Positions 1 to 7,524 of a stretch of DNA of 15,557 nucleotides are shown one piece after another; the stretch's first letter is position 1; every line of letters begins with the position of its first letter. The notes under the pieces are model-generated. The model worked only from the letters and a program-made list of their open reading frames with translations. It was not told where the DNA came from and did no database searches. Source of the DNA: an uncultured Odoribacter sp. (GTDB lineage Bacteria > Bacteroidota > Bacteroidia > Bacteroidales > Marinifilaceae); the NCBI GenBank assembly GCA_900548135.1, contig URJC01000027.1, positions 1-15,557 on the forward strand. The letters run 5' to 3'. Position numbers and translations under genes: made by a program.

Positions 1-793
1 AATAGGCGGTAACAATAGCCGTAAGTACGCCGGAACAACTGATTACCAATACCCGGGCCTGTTTGACATTCAGTCCAAGATTCCGTGCATATCCATCACC
101 TAACATAAGCAAATTCAATGTTTTAACCAATAGAAAAGAGAGGGGAAGCAGGATAGCCATAATGGTGACAAATAACATCATTTGGTTGCCTGAAACCCGG
201 GAGAAACTTCCCAATCCCCATATTACGTAAGCCTTGATATCTTCTTCAACACTGAAAAACTTTAAAATCCCGATGATGGCATTGGCCAGATAACCAATCA
301 TTACCCCGATGATTAATAAGGTTACGTTGCCTTTGACTTTATGTGAAGCAAATACGATTAAAGACATAACAGATAAGGAACCGGCAATAGCAGCAAGGGA
401 TAAAGCAACTTCTCCCATAAAACCCAGATGGCTTAATGCTATTCCGCCAATACTCCCTGAAAGCAAAACGACAAAAGCTACCCCTAAACTGGCACCGGAA
501 CTAATACCAAGTACGGAAGGTCCTGCCAACGGATTACGGAAAACCGTTTGCATCTGTAAACCGCTGATCGACAGTCCTGCTCCTGCAACCAGCGCTGTTA
601 GTGCCTGAGGGAAACGTGATTTCCAGATGATATTTTGCCAGCTTGTGGCTTCATTCCCTTGCCCGGTTAGAATGTTCCAGATTGATTTCATGGGGATGCT
701 GACTGACCCTAATACCATATTCAGAAATAAAAACACCAATATCAGGGTAATGAGCAAAAGAATAAAAATTATATTTCTGCTACGATATGACAT
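1..793 (-). CDS. btuC: BtuC/FecCD-family ABC transporter permease, 3' end outside window
   Basis: Inner-membrane permease of a binding-protein-dependent ABC importer, here probably for cobalamin. The minus strand is open from the ATG at 793-791 to the window edge, giving 264 codons of the roughly 340 usual for FecCD permeases, so about the last quarter is missing. The translation begins MSYRSRNIIFILLLITLILV, a first membrane helix. It carries the family signatures RFPQALTALVAGAGLSISG (about residues 60-78), RNPLAGP (86-92) and GISSGASLG (96-104), followed by several further hydrophobic helices. The start lies 5 bases after the stop of the binding-protein gene, so the two are co-transcribed and should share the upstream riboswitch. 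An ATPase gene (btuD) would be expected beyond the left edge. The FecCD family is certain; the B12 substrate is inferred from the riboswitch, since siderophore and haem permeases look alike. Confidence 0.93.
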   Translation of the reverse strand, partial: MSYRSRNIIFILLLITLILVFLFLNMVLGSVSIPMKSIWNILTGQGNEATSWQNIIWKSRFPQALTALVAGAGLSISGLQMQTVFRNPLAGPSVLGISSGASLGVAFVVLLSGSIGGIALSHLGFMGEVALSLAAIAGSLSVMSLIVFASHKVKGNVTLLIIGVMIGYLANAIIGILKFFSVEEDIKAYVIWGLGSFSRVSGNQMMLFVTIMAILLPLSFLLVKTLNLLMLGDGYARNLGLNVKQARVLVISCSGVLTAIVTAY

Positions 794-798
794 GCTTA

Positions 799-1956
799 TC
801 AGTCTTTAAGCAAATGGTAATAAACCGGTTGGTAATCCGGTAATAAATCAGGATGAAATACCTTGATAAAATCCGAGAGTAATAATTCTGGTTCCATAGG
901 CATATTCTCATAATAGGCTTTTTCGCGCATATTGCAATAAATAACACCTTTTCGTTTAAATGCTTTGAAGTCGGCATATCGTTCATCCTGGGCTTTCAGG
1001 ACTTCGTAGGAATAGGTTCCGGGATAACTGTTCAGGATACGCCAGTAATCAGCACTGTCAGCTTGGTTATATACCGTTTCAAAATCCAGATTAACTCCGC
1101 CTGAACGAGGATCATCTTTTAGGAAATAGTCTGCACCAGCATCTTTAAATACTTGAGCAAGAAAACTTTGTCCTCCTACGGCATACCATGTACCCCCATG
1201 AATTTCACCGCTTAAAACCACCGGACGATGTTTTACTTTCGCAGTGAGTGTTTTTAATTCATTGTATTTTTTCTCAATCTCTGAGAATATTTTATTTGCT
1301 TGCTGTTCCTGACCGATTAACAGACCGACAAATTTAATCCACTCTGCCTGACCTAATGGGGTCATTTCCTTATACCCCAGATGAGGGACTAGCGGAATAT
1401 CCACTTCCTTCATCGCATCGTAACCACCTTGTTTAAAAGGAGATATAAGGATGATGTCAGGGGCTAAACTCATGATGATTTCCGGGTCGAAATTACCTTC
1501 AATACCAATCTTTTTCGTTTTTCCTTCCGATAATTGCTGTTTCATAGTAGGATTGTTCAGGAAACGGGTACTGCTAATCCCGACAACTTTATCAGTTGCT
1601 CCGAGCCGGATAAAATTGGATAGTTGCAAAGAAGTCATACAAATGAATCCTTTTACCGGTAAGTCGATGATTTCTAAATTGTCAGGGATATTTGTTTGAG
1701 TACCTCTTTGACGTAATGCAAAAGTGTATTCAGCACTGTTTTGGCTTTGAGGATCTTTGATGTGTAATATCTGGTAATTTTTCTTTTGTTCTAACCAGAA
1801 ACCCTTAGCATAATGAATGATTGCATCTGATTGGGTTCCGCGAATACTGTCCGACGTTACATTGGTGGATTTTTTAGAATTTCCGTTGCGGCAAGAACTG
1901 AATGTCATCCCGCTACAGTATAAAATTATTAAGATTAAATAGAAATTTTTTTTCAT
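799..1956 (-). CDS. btuF: BtuF-like periplasmic cobalamin-binding lipoprotein
   Basis: Substrate-binding component of the ABC importer, predicted to be a 385-residue lipoprotein. I chose the ATG at 1956 because it follows a clear GGAGG ribosome-binding sequence and starts a classic lipoprotein signal, MKKNFYLILIILYCSGMTF then SSC with the lipid cysteine at about residue 22. An in-frame ATG at 2037 would add 27 residues, but those codons lie in the 3' part of the cobalamin riboswitch and are not signal-peptide-like. The mature protein has the two-lobed class III binding fold pattern: a segment starting KGFICMTSLQLSNFIRLGA, then DPEIIMSLAPDIILIS, then a long helix linker around GQEQQANKIFSEIEKKY. 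No acidic run follows the lipid cysteine (CRNGNSKK), which suits periplasmic retention rather than surface export. The next gene downstream is the permease, 5 bases away. Substrate assignment rests on the riboswitch, because FecB-type proteins for iron chelates have the same fold. Confidence 0.88.
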   Translation of the reverse strand: MKKNFYLILIILYCSGMTFSSCRNGNSKKSTNVTSDSIRGTQSDAIIHYAKGFWLEQKKNYQILHIKDPQSQNSAEYTFALRQRGTQTNIPDNLEIIDLPVKGFICMTSLQLSNFIRLGATDKVVGISSTRFLNNPTMKQQLSEGKTKKIGIEGNFDPEIIMSLAPDIILISPFKQGGYDAMKEVDIPLVPHLGYKEMTPLGQAEWIKFVGLLIGQEQQANKIFSEIEKKYNELKTLTAKVKHRPVVLSGEIHGGTWYAVGGQSFLAQVFKDAGADYFLKDDPRSGGVNLDFETVYNQADSADYWRILNSYPGTYSYEVLKAQDERYADFKAFKRKGVIYCNMREKAYYENMPMEPELLLSDFIKVFHPDLLPDYQPVYYHLLKD

Positions 1957-1959
1957 ACT

Positions 1960-1975
1960 CTTTTCCTCCGAAAGA
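1960..1975 (-). promoter_or_regulatory. Strong ribosome-binding site deciding the btuF start
   Basis: The minus strand reads CGGAGGAAAAGAGT immediately before the ATG at 1956, with GGAGG at normal spacing. Most other genes in this window have weak or no Shine-Dalgarno sequences, as is usual in Bacteroidota, so a near-perfect one downstream of a riboswitch suggests that occlusion of this site is the regulated step. CTTTC directly upstream could pair with GAAAG about 25 bases earlier in the leader; that pairing is inference. Confidence 0.6.
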
Positions 1976-2009
1976 AAAATAGGTTTATAAATATTACTTT
2001 CAACCTTAT

Positions 2010-2210
2010 TGCCTTGGCAGGTTTTCTGGCTTATCATCTTTTCCCCTTCCCAAAACTTAAGTTTCAGTGGGTGTATTTGAAAAGATCTGTTGTGACAGTA
2101 TTGACTTTACAGCTGCGGGGACAGCTCCGGAATTGCACCGGATTCCCATTTAAAATTTACAATTTATGATTAACAGACTCCTTATTTCTTGTCTGGATGT
2201 CAAGTATTCA
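2010..2210 (-). ncRNA. Cobalamin riboswitch upstream of the btuF-btuC unit
   Basis: Adenosylcobalamin/cobalamin-sensing leader. Read on the minus strand, 2148-2110 holds the conserved B12 box: GGGAATCCGGTGCAATTCC, then GGAGCTGTCCCCGCAGCTGT. Further 3' are the other expected blocks: CCACTG near 2067, GGGAAGG near 2047 and GCCAGAAAACCTGCC at about 2029-2015. Arms CTTG (2204-2201) and CAAG (2016-2013) can close the outer P1 helix, which sets the approximate limits. No U-tailed terminator follows. Instead the leader runs about 55 bases to a strong GGAGG just before the btuF start, so control is more likely translational than by attenuation. The stretch around 2150-2172, between the outer helix and the B12 box, is unusually AT-rich. 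Confidence 0.93.
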
Positions 2211-2261
2211 GAAGCAAAATCAGAAATCATAAATCATAAATAAATCAGACCAAAGCACGGA

Positions 2262-2269
2262 CAAAGATA
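2262..2269 (-). promoter_or_regulatory. Candidate -7 promoter element for the riboswitch-btuF-btuC transcript
   Basis: Minus-strand TATCTTTG matches the Bacteroides primary sigma -7 consensus TAnnTTTG and lies about 60 bases upstream of the riboswitch outer helix. I see no good -33 TTTG at the expected distance, so this rests on the -7 match alone. Tandem AAATCAT units lie between it and the aptamer (2224-2237). Confidence 0.4.
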
Positions 2270-2358
2270 ATATTTATTTTGTCGGCATGGATTTTTTTAT
2301 GACTTTTGTGAACAGAGACTTTGAAATTAGTGGTGATTATATAAATAAAAAAATAAGC

Positions 2359-3063
2359 ATGAAGGGTAGAGTTATGGGGGTGTCCCTCGGACCCGGAGAT
2401 CCGGAATTGATTACACTGAAGGCGTTGAAGGTATTGAATATGGCTGATGTCATTTTTTGTCCGGCTACACAAAGTTGTGATGGGCAAGAAAAATCCCGTT
2501 CATTGGATATTCTTCGGCAACTTCCCGTGGATGCTGTAAAAATTCATACTTTTCATGTGCCTATGTCACGTAAACGGGAGGAAGCAGAGAAAGCTTATGA
2601 TCAGGTTTGTACTGAAATAATCCGATTGGCAGAAGCAGGGAAAACCATTGCTGTTACAGCTGAGGGAGATGCTGGTTTTTACTCATCAGCTAATTATATG
2701 TATACGAAATTATGTCTGGCTGGTTTTCCGGTGGATATGATTGCAGGAGTTCCTGCCTTTATTGCTGCGGGAGCTTCCATCGGATTACATTTAGTGAAAC
2801 AACAGGAACGTTTGTTGGTGGTCCCTGGGGATGTGTTGGTGGAAGAATTATTAGAGGCTGTTGTAGCCAAGCGAACTCTGGTTATTATGAAAGTTCCTTT
2901 GGGGGAAGCTGTTTTACGTCCTTTTTTAATCCGCCATCCGGAATTGAAATACTATTATTTCGAACAGGTGGGTACCGCAGAGGAATTTTATACCACGGAT
3001 CTTGAAGTAATTCTGGTACGGCCATTTACCTATTTTTCTATATTGATGATATTACCTTTCTGA
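2359..3063 (+). CDS. cobI: Precorrin-2 C20-methyltransferase (CobI/CbiL family)
   Basis: SAM-dependent tetrapyrrole methylase that adds the C20 methyl group to precorrin-2 (or cobalt-precorrin-2) in corrin-ring synthesis; cytoplasmic. From the ATG at 2359 it is 234 residues, a normal length for the family. Family features are GVSLGPGDPELITLKALKVL (about 7-26, SAM-binding loop), VTAEGDAGFYSS (about 99-110), IAGVPAF (128-134) and a C-terminal FTYFSILMIL (223-232). I prefer this start because the glycine-rich loop then sits next to the N-terminus, as is typical. An in-frame ATG at 2287 would add 24 residues without homology-like character. Neither start has a clear ribosome-binding site. The gene is divergent from the B12 import unit and 254 bases upstream of the TonB receptor. 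No other corrin-synthesis gene is in the window, so it is separated here from the rest of its pathway. CobI versus CbiL (oxygen-dependent versus anaerobic route) cannot be settled here; anaerobic is expected for a gut Bacteroidales. Confidence 0.86.
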   Translation: MKGRVMGVSLGPGDPELITLKALKVLNMADVIFCPATQSCDGQEKSRSLDILRQLPVDAVKIHTFHVPMSRKREEAEKAYDQVCTEIIRLAEAGKTIAVTAEGDAGFYSSANYMYTKLCLAGFPVDMIAGVPAFIAAGASIGLHLVKQQERLLVVPGDVLVEELLEAVVAKRTLVIMKVPLGEAVLRPFLIRHPELKYYYFEQVGTAEEFYTTDLEVILVRPFTYFSILMILPF

Positions 3064-3120
3064 TTTGAATTGCAGATTTTATGTGCAGCGTAAATACTGA
3101 ATTATTTTTTACTGCGATTT

Positions 3121-3240
3121 GATAGCCTTTTAACCGTGATTCTATAAACAGGCTAATAGGAATATAAAAATTAAAAATAGGTATTTTTAATCCCCTATTT
3201 TAGTTAGTTAAGCTGGTGTGAATACCTTTTTTTAGGTATT
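3121..3240 (+). promoter_or_regulatory. Structured leader region upstream of the TonB receptor operon
   Basis: The 254-base gap between cobI and the receptor contains no gene or riboswitch that I recognise. It holds three pairing elements: AGGTATT at 3179-3185, AATACCT at 3221-3227 and a second AGGTATT at 3234-3240. The middle element can pair perfectly with either copy, giving two mutually exclusive hairpins (loops of about 35 and 6 bases). A further TAGCCT (3123-3128) can pair with AGGCTA (3150-3155). None is followed by a convincing U-run on the plus strand, so simple termination after cobI is not established. Confidence 0.35.
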
Positions 3241-3317
3241 TCGCGTCATATAGACTTCTCATATTATTGCACTTCATTTTAATAATATGTTTTCTAACAC
3301 AGGGATAGGAGATATTT

Positions 3318-6215
3318 ATGAGATTGACTTGGGTTTTTCGGATATTATTTTTCTTGATTTTAGGAGAAGTTTTTCTTTTTTCCACATCGTTGTATGCAGA
3401 GGAACATCAGATAAAAAAATTTCAGGTATCCGGAAAGATTCTGAATGAGGAGGATGGACAGCCGCTGGAAATCGCGACAATTGTTATTTCAAATACCTTA
3501 TGGGCAACTACGGATGCAGAAGGTAATTTTATGATCCGACAGGTCCCGGCAGGAAAATATACTTACGAAGTTTCATATCTGGGATTTCAGAAGAAAACCG
3601 GAACGATCGTAGTCGATCGGGTTATCGATACCTTGCTGATTCGGATGGTCCCTTTGAGTCTGGGATTGGATGAGATTGTTGTAACAGCACAGGAGCAGAA
3701 ATTAGGTTCATCTTCGGCAATATCACAGTCGGCAATACAACATATTCAGCCTAAGAGTATAGAAGATCTGTTGCAATTGTTACCGGGTAATCTGACCCGG
3801 AATCCTGATCTGAGTACTGTGGGACAAGTGGCGCTCCGGGAAATTTCCGGAGATGACAATAATGCGTTGGGGACAGCCGTAATTCTAGATGGCGCGCCGA
3901 TGACCAATGATGCTAACCTGCAAGCCTATTCGACGGCCAAATCAGGTAGTAATTCTTCTAATAAGATGAATGGAATGTCGGAACAGACTACTAGCGGACG
4001 GGGTATTGACTTGCGCACGCTTTCGCCCGACAACATAGAGTCGGTGGAAGTTATCCGGGGGATACCTTCTGTAGAATATGGGAATTTGACCTCTGGTGCT
4101 TTGGTGGTGAAAACAAAATCAGGGGCGACTCCTCTTGAAGCTAAGGCTAAAGTAGATCCCAATTCAAAAATGTTTTATGTCGGTAAGGGATTTCATTTAG
4201 GAGGCAACCGGGGTGCAATGAATTTGGCTGTGGACTATACGCAGTCATATGCAGATATCCGGAAGCGCTATGAGGGATTTGACCGGATTACCGGAGATAT
4301 TGGTTATTCCAATACTTTTTTGAAACAATCACGTCCACTGAGTTTTAATTTCAGAATGATGTATTTCCGGAATGTGAATAACGTGAAATCAGATCCGCAA
4401 ATGGTAACAGATGAGCGGATTAAAAACAACAACCAGGGAATACGGCTAAGTATAGATGGGAATTGGCGTTTGAATAGTAGTTGGATTTCTAATCTGACCT
4501 ATAGCTTGTCAGTACAGTATACCCATCAGGAAGATTATTCTAAACAGCAGGTGGTACAGTCATCCGGAGTATCTCCTTATGCCAGTTCATATGTCAGTGG
4601 AGAATTTGCTGTGCCCTATCTCAATAGTTCTTATTATAGTGAGTTTACCATCGATGGTAAGCCATTGGATGTATTCGGTCAGTTGAAAACAACCCGGCAA
4701 TTTCAGTTTTCTGGAGACCATTACACTGCCTTGAAGGTTGGTTTGGAATGGTGTTACAATGTGAATCGGGGTGAAGGATTGGTATACGATCCTGAGTTTC
4801 CGCCCTCTAATAGTGGAAATCAGACTATCCGGCCACGTTCTTTTAAGTCTGTACCTGCTATGAAGTCTTTCTCCTATTTTTTAGAAGATAAAACAATGGT
4901 TGGCTTAGCTTCCACTTTATTGACTTTCCAGGCAGGGGTACGTTTTTCACATCTTTTTGTTGATGAGGAACTGGCACAACGCAAGAATATATTTACTCTG
5001 GAACCGCGTATTAATTTCAATTACCGTTTTCTGAATACTGATAATAACAGATGGATAGACGAACTGAGTTTGACCGGAGGATTCGGGATTGCTTCAAAGA
5101 CACCTACTTTGCTCCATCTTTATCCGAATAAAACTTATTTTGATCACATTGCTTTTAATTATTATGATACAGAAAATCCGGCAAATTCATTGGCTGTGAT
5201 GCAGACAACGGTAGTAGAAAATACTTCCAATCCAGACTTGAAACCCGCCCTCAGTCGGAAATTTGAAGTTGGTCTGACTGGGAGAGTCAATAAAGTAAGA
5301 GGTAATGTGACATTTTTTTATGAAAAACATAAAAATGAATTTTCCTTTATGGGTATGCCCAGCATTGTACCTTACCGGAAATATAGTGTGCCCGTTGGCG
5401 GACAACGTCCTTTTTATCAGGACGGACAGGTTTCCTACTATGATGCAGGCGGACAGATACAACAGGCTACTATGGATACAGCAATGAGTACTTATAGTAT
5501 TCCTGTGAATAGTTACCGGACGGAGAAAAAAGGAATTGAGTATAGTTTGAATTTGGGACGTATTAATCCAATTAGGACCGAGATAATTGTGGATGGTGCC
5601 TGGTTTCATATTAAACGGAGGACAACACAACCTTACTATTCTTCGGTATCGGGATCATATGCCGGAAAACCTTATCCCTATCTGGCTCTGATGCCTGGGG
5701 GAAGCGGAACTGTAGAGAATCGTTTCAATACTACTTTCCGTTTTGTTACCCATATTCCTCAGTTGAAGATGATATTTTCTACGACAGCACAGGTGGTATG
5801 GTATCAGAGCAGCCGCCGGATCTATGAGGATGACCAGGGTAGACAGGTGTTTTACCGGGATCAGATTCTAAATGGAGGAAAAGAAGAATGGAAGTATTTT
5901 GTTGATCCGGTGGGCTTTCTGGATAAATCCGGACAGTTGCACGAATGGTTGCCTGAATACCGGGAACAAGGGAAATATAATATGATGATGTCCAGTTTTT
6001 CTCATGAAAAATATTTTGACAAAGAGGTGTACGCACCGAATTGTTTCCTGAACTTCCGCTTGACAAAGGAGTTTGGAAAGATGCTTGATTTATCCTTTAC
6101 TGCTAACAATTTCCTGAAGATCACACAACTTCACCGGAATAAGACTACTGGTGGTTATAAGGATATGTTAATACCGCTCTATTTTGGGGCTGAGCTGAAA
6201 TTAAAAATTAATTAA
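3318..6215 (+). CDS. TonB-dependent outer-membrane receptor with carboxypeptidase-regulatory-like domain
   Basis: Outer-membrane active transporter of 965 residues, powered by TonB. The ATG follows AGGAG at 3307-3311. A signal peptide ends near SLYA-EEH (about residue 28). Residues about 34-112 are a carboxypeptidase-regulatory-like (CarboxypepD_reg-like) beta-sandwich, with motifs DGQPLEIATIVIS, TDAEGNFMIRQVPAGKYTYE and VSYLGFQ. A TonB box, DEIVVTA, is at about 118-124. The plug follows: QPKSIEDLLQLLPG, then TAVILDGAPMTNDAN, then ESVEVIRGIPSVEYGNLTSG. The rest is a beta-barrel rich in aromatic-ended strands. No SusD-like gene is adjacent and the SusC signature is weak, so a polysaccharide (Sus-type) system is unlikely; FecA/BtuB-like uptake of a metal complex, corrinoid or peptide fits better. 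It is first in a four-gene run, with the next ATG 14 bases after its stop. Confidence 0.93.
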   Translation: MRLTWVFRILFFLILGEVFLFSTSLYAEEHQIKKFQVSGKILNEEDGQPLEIATIVISNTLWATTDAEGNFMIRQVPAGKYTYEVSYLGFQKKTGTIVVDRVIDTLLIRMVPLSLGLDEIVVTAQEQKLGSSSAISQSAIQHIQPKSIEDLLQLLPGNLTRNPDLSTVGQVALREISGDDNNALGTAVILDGAPMTNDANLQAYSTAKSGSNSSNKMNGMSEQTTSGRGIDLRTLSPDNIESVEVIRGIPSVEYGNLTSGALVVKTKSGATPLEAKAKVDPNSKMFYVGKGFHLGGNRGAMNLAVDYTQSYADIRKRYEGFDRITGDIGYSNTFLKQSRPLSFNFRMMYFRNVNNVKSDPQMVTDERIKNNNQGIRLSIDGNWRLNSSWISNLTYSLSVQYTHQEDYSKQQVVQSSGVSPYASSYVSGEFAVPYLNSSYYSEFTIDGKPLDVFGQLKTTRQFQFSGDHYTALKVGLEWCYNVNRGEGLVYDPEFPPSNSGNQTIRPRSFKSVPAMKSFSYFLEDKTMVGLASTLLTFQAGVRFSHLFVDEELAQRKNIFTLEPRINFNYRFLNTDNNRWIDELSLTGGFGIASKTPTLLHLYPNKTYFDHIAFNYYDTENPANSLAVMQTTVVENTSNPDLKPALSRKFEVGLTGRVNKVRGNVTFFYEKHKNEFSFMGMPSIVPYRKYSVPVGGQRPFYQDGQVSYYDAGGQIQQATMDTAMSTYSIPVNSYRTEKKGIEYSLNLGRINPIRTEIIVDGAWFHIKRRTTQPYYSSVSGSYAGKPYPYLALMPGGSGTVENRFNTTFRFVTHIPQLKMIFSTTAQVVWYQSSRRIYEDDQGRQVFYRDQILNGGKEEWKYFVDPVGFLDKSGQLHEWLPEYREQGKYNMMMSSFSHEKYFDKEVYAPNCFLNFRLTKEFGKMLDLSFTANNFLKITQLHRNKTTGGYKDMLIPLYFGAELKLKIN

Positions 6216-6229
6216 AATCTAAATGTAAA

Positions 6230-7426
6230 ATGAAAAAAAATCTATTTAGCGTATTGTTGTTTATGGCAGTGGTATTCTTTGTGGCTTGTAGTGATGACAA
6301 TGATAAAGTCGCTTTGAAATATACCCTGGACGTAACTGTGGAATACCCGGAAGATGTTGAGGGTTCGGAAGTGACAGACTTGGTTGTGAAAGCCAATAAT
6401 TTGCAGACTTCTTCGCAATATACGGCGACTATTGCAGATGGGAAGATTTCGTTGTTACTGCCTGCCGGAGAATATGATGTGTTGGCTACTGGAAAGACCG
6501 GAAAATATGCCTTGAGTGGTTTGAAAAGCCGGGTGGGAGTATATGCAGACGCTTCTGCTACCGTGCAGTTAAACATTGCAGCTGGAAGCGGATTGGTATT
6601 CAAGGAAATTTACTATAGTATGGTGAAAAACGGGAAAACCCCTTATTTTGACCAGTTTTATGAGCTTTATAACAATTCAGACGAAGTGATTTACCTGGAT
6701 CAGCTGATACTGGGTACTGTAGAGGGAGGTCAGGGAGGTATCGCTTCTTCATGGATGGAGAATGGCGAGTTAATGAAAAAGTATCCGATTGTAAATTATA
6801 CTATGGCTTTTCCGGGAAGCGGTAAAGAACATCCCCTGGAACCTGGTAAAAGTATTGTGATTGCTCAGGATGCATTCAATCATCATAGCGATCCGGCTGG
6901 ATTTAGTGGTTCTCCGGTAGATTTAGGAAATGCAGATTGGGAAACTTATATTGAAGGTTATACGGATAAGGATGTAGATAATCCGAATGTACCTAATTTG
7001 GATCTGATTTATGCGACTTCAAAAGTATTGGATTTTATGATTCCTTTTACCGGAAGTGCTATTATTATAGCCCGTTTACCTGAAGGAGTAAAGGCTACCG
7101 ATTTTGCATTGGATGATGCTAATTTTATGACAAAACCCGGTCAGTCTGCGACAACAAAATATTTGATGATCCCGCAGGAATATGTATTGGATGGGGTAGA
7201 TTTGGTGAATTCGGTTGAAGCGAAACGGGTGAAACATTTGCGTCCTGAGGTAGATGCAGGAATGGCATTTAATACAGCCGATTATAATGGAACAAGCCTG
7301 AGACGTAAAGTGATCAGTATAACTGCTGATGGACGGGTGGTTTATCAGGATACCAACAATTCGTCAGATGATTTCCTGAATGGACAGACACCGACTCCGG
7401 GAATACATCCTACCCGGGTGGATTAA
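6230..7426 (+). CDS. Surface-exposed lipoprotein with lamin-tail-like region (DUF4876-like)
   Basis: A 398-residue predicted lipoprotein. The signal is MKKNLFSVLLFMAVVFFVAC, with the lipid cysteine at residue 20. It is followed directly by SDDND, which resembles the lipoprotein export signal described for Bacteroides (Ser then an acidic run), so it is probably exposed on the cell surface. Residues about 30-115 look like a small beta-sandwich (LPAGEYDVLATGKTGKYA). Residues about 119-165, with SGLVFKEIYYS and DQFYELYNNSDEVIYLDQL, match the pattern of lamin-tail-type domains and of the DUF4876 family that I recall next to TonB receptors in Bacteroidota. The C-terminus (DDFLNGQTPTPGIHPTRVD) also suits such domains. 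It lies 14 bases after the receptor gene, so it is co-transcribed. By analogy with SusD-, BtuG- and HmuY-type partners it may capture ligand for the receptor; that role is inference and no ligand site is recognisable. Confidence 0.8.
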   Translation: MKKNLFSVLLFMAVVFFVACSDDNDKVALKYTLDVTVEYPEDVEGSEVTDLVVKANNLQTSSQYTATIADGKISLLLPAGEYDVLATGKTGKYALSGLKSRVGVYADASATVQLNIAAGSGLVFKEIYYSMVKNGKTPYFDQFYELYNNSDEVIYLDQLILGTVEGGQGGIASSWMENGELMKKYPIVNYTMAFPGSGKEHPLEPGKSIVIAQDAFNHHSDPAGFSGSPVDLGNADWETYIEGYTDKDVDNPNVPNLDLIYATSKVLDFMIPFTGSAIIIARLPEGVKATDFALDDANFMTKPGQSATTKYLMIPQEYVLDGVDLVNSVEAKRVKHLRPEVDAGMAFNTADYNGTSLRRKVISITADGRVVYQDTNNSSDDFLNGQTPTPGIHPTRVD

Positions 7427-7524
7427 GTAGCGTTTATATGGATTGAACACCTGTTCTTCCGGTTAGAGGTGAAAGCAAGAATTATCTTGAATATAGATTT
7501 GCTTGAAATTTACAATTGAATTTG
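7427..7524 (+). promoter_or_regulatory. 98-base intergenic segment with small inverted repeats and a -7-like site
   Basis: This is the only sizeable gap inside the four-gene run. It contains CACCT/AGGTG (7448-7452 and 7467-7471), CAAGA/TCTTG (7476-7480 and 7485-7489) and AAGCAA/TTGCTT (7473-7478 and 7499-7504), the last two partly overlapping. TAGATTTG at 7494-7501 matches TAnnTTTG, but there is no -33 match and only 23 bases to the next ATG. It could be an RNA processing or attenuation point, or a weak internal promoter; neither is proven. Confidence 0.3.

Noticed and set aside
309..608. Plus-strand ORF opposite the permease gene
   Set aside because: The minus-strand frame is an uninterrupted FecCD permease with family motifs; this is its antisense shadow.
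1957..2037. A 27-residue N-terminal extension of the BtuF-like protein from the ATG at 2037
   Set aside because: It lies in the riboswitch 3' blocks, lacks signal character, and the ATG at 1956 has a GGAGG and a lipoprotein signal.
3064..3317. A second cobalamin riboswitch before the TonB receptor
   Set aside because: I looked for the CCGGTGC and CCCCGC blocks of the B12 box on both strands and found none.
5187..5630. 147-codon minus-strand ORF within the TonB receptor gene
   Set aside because: It lies wholly opposite a well-supported barrel coding sequence and shows no recognisable domain.
3318..7426. SusC/SusD polysaccharide utilisation pair
   Set aside because: The lipoprotein has no SusD-like helical repeat pattern, the receptor lacks typical SusC signatures, and no glycoside hydrolase is nearby.
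7516..7524. TTG start three codons upstream of the barrel protein ATG
   Set aside because: It is a TTG; the ATG at 7525 gives a cleaner signal peptide.
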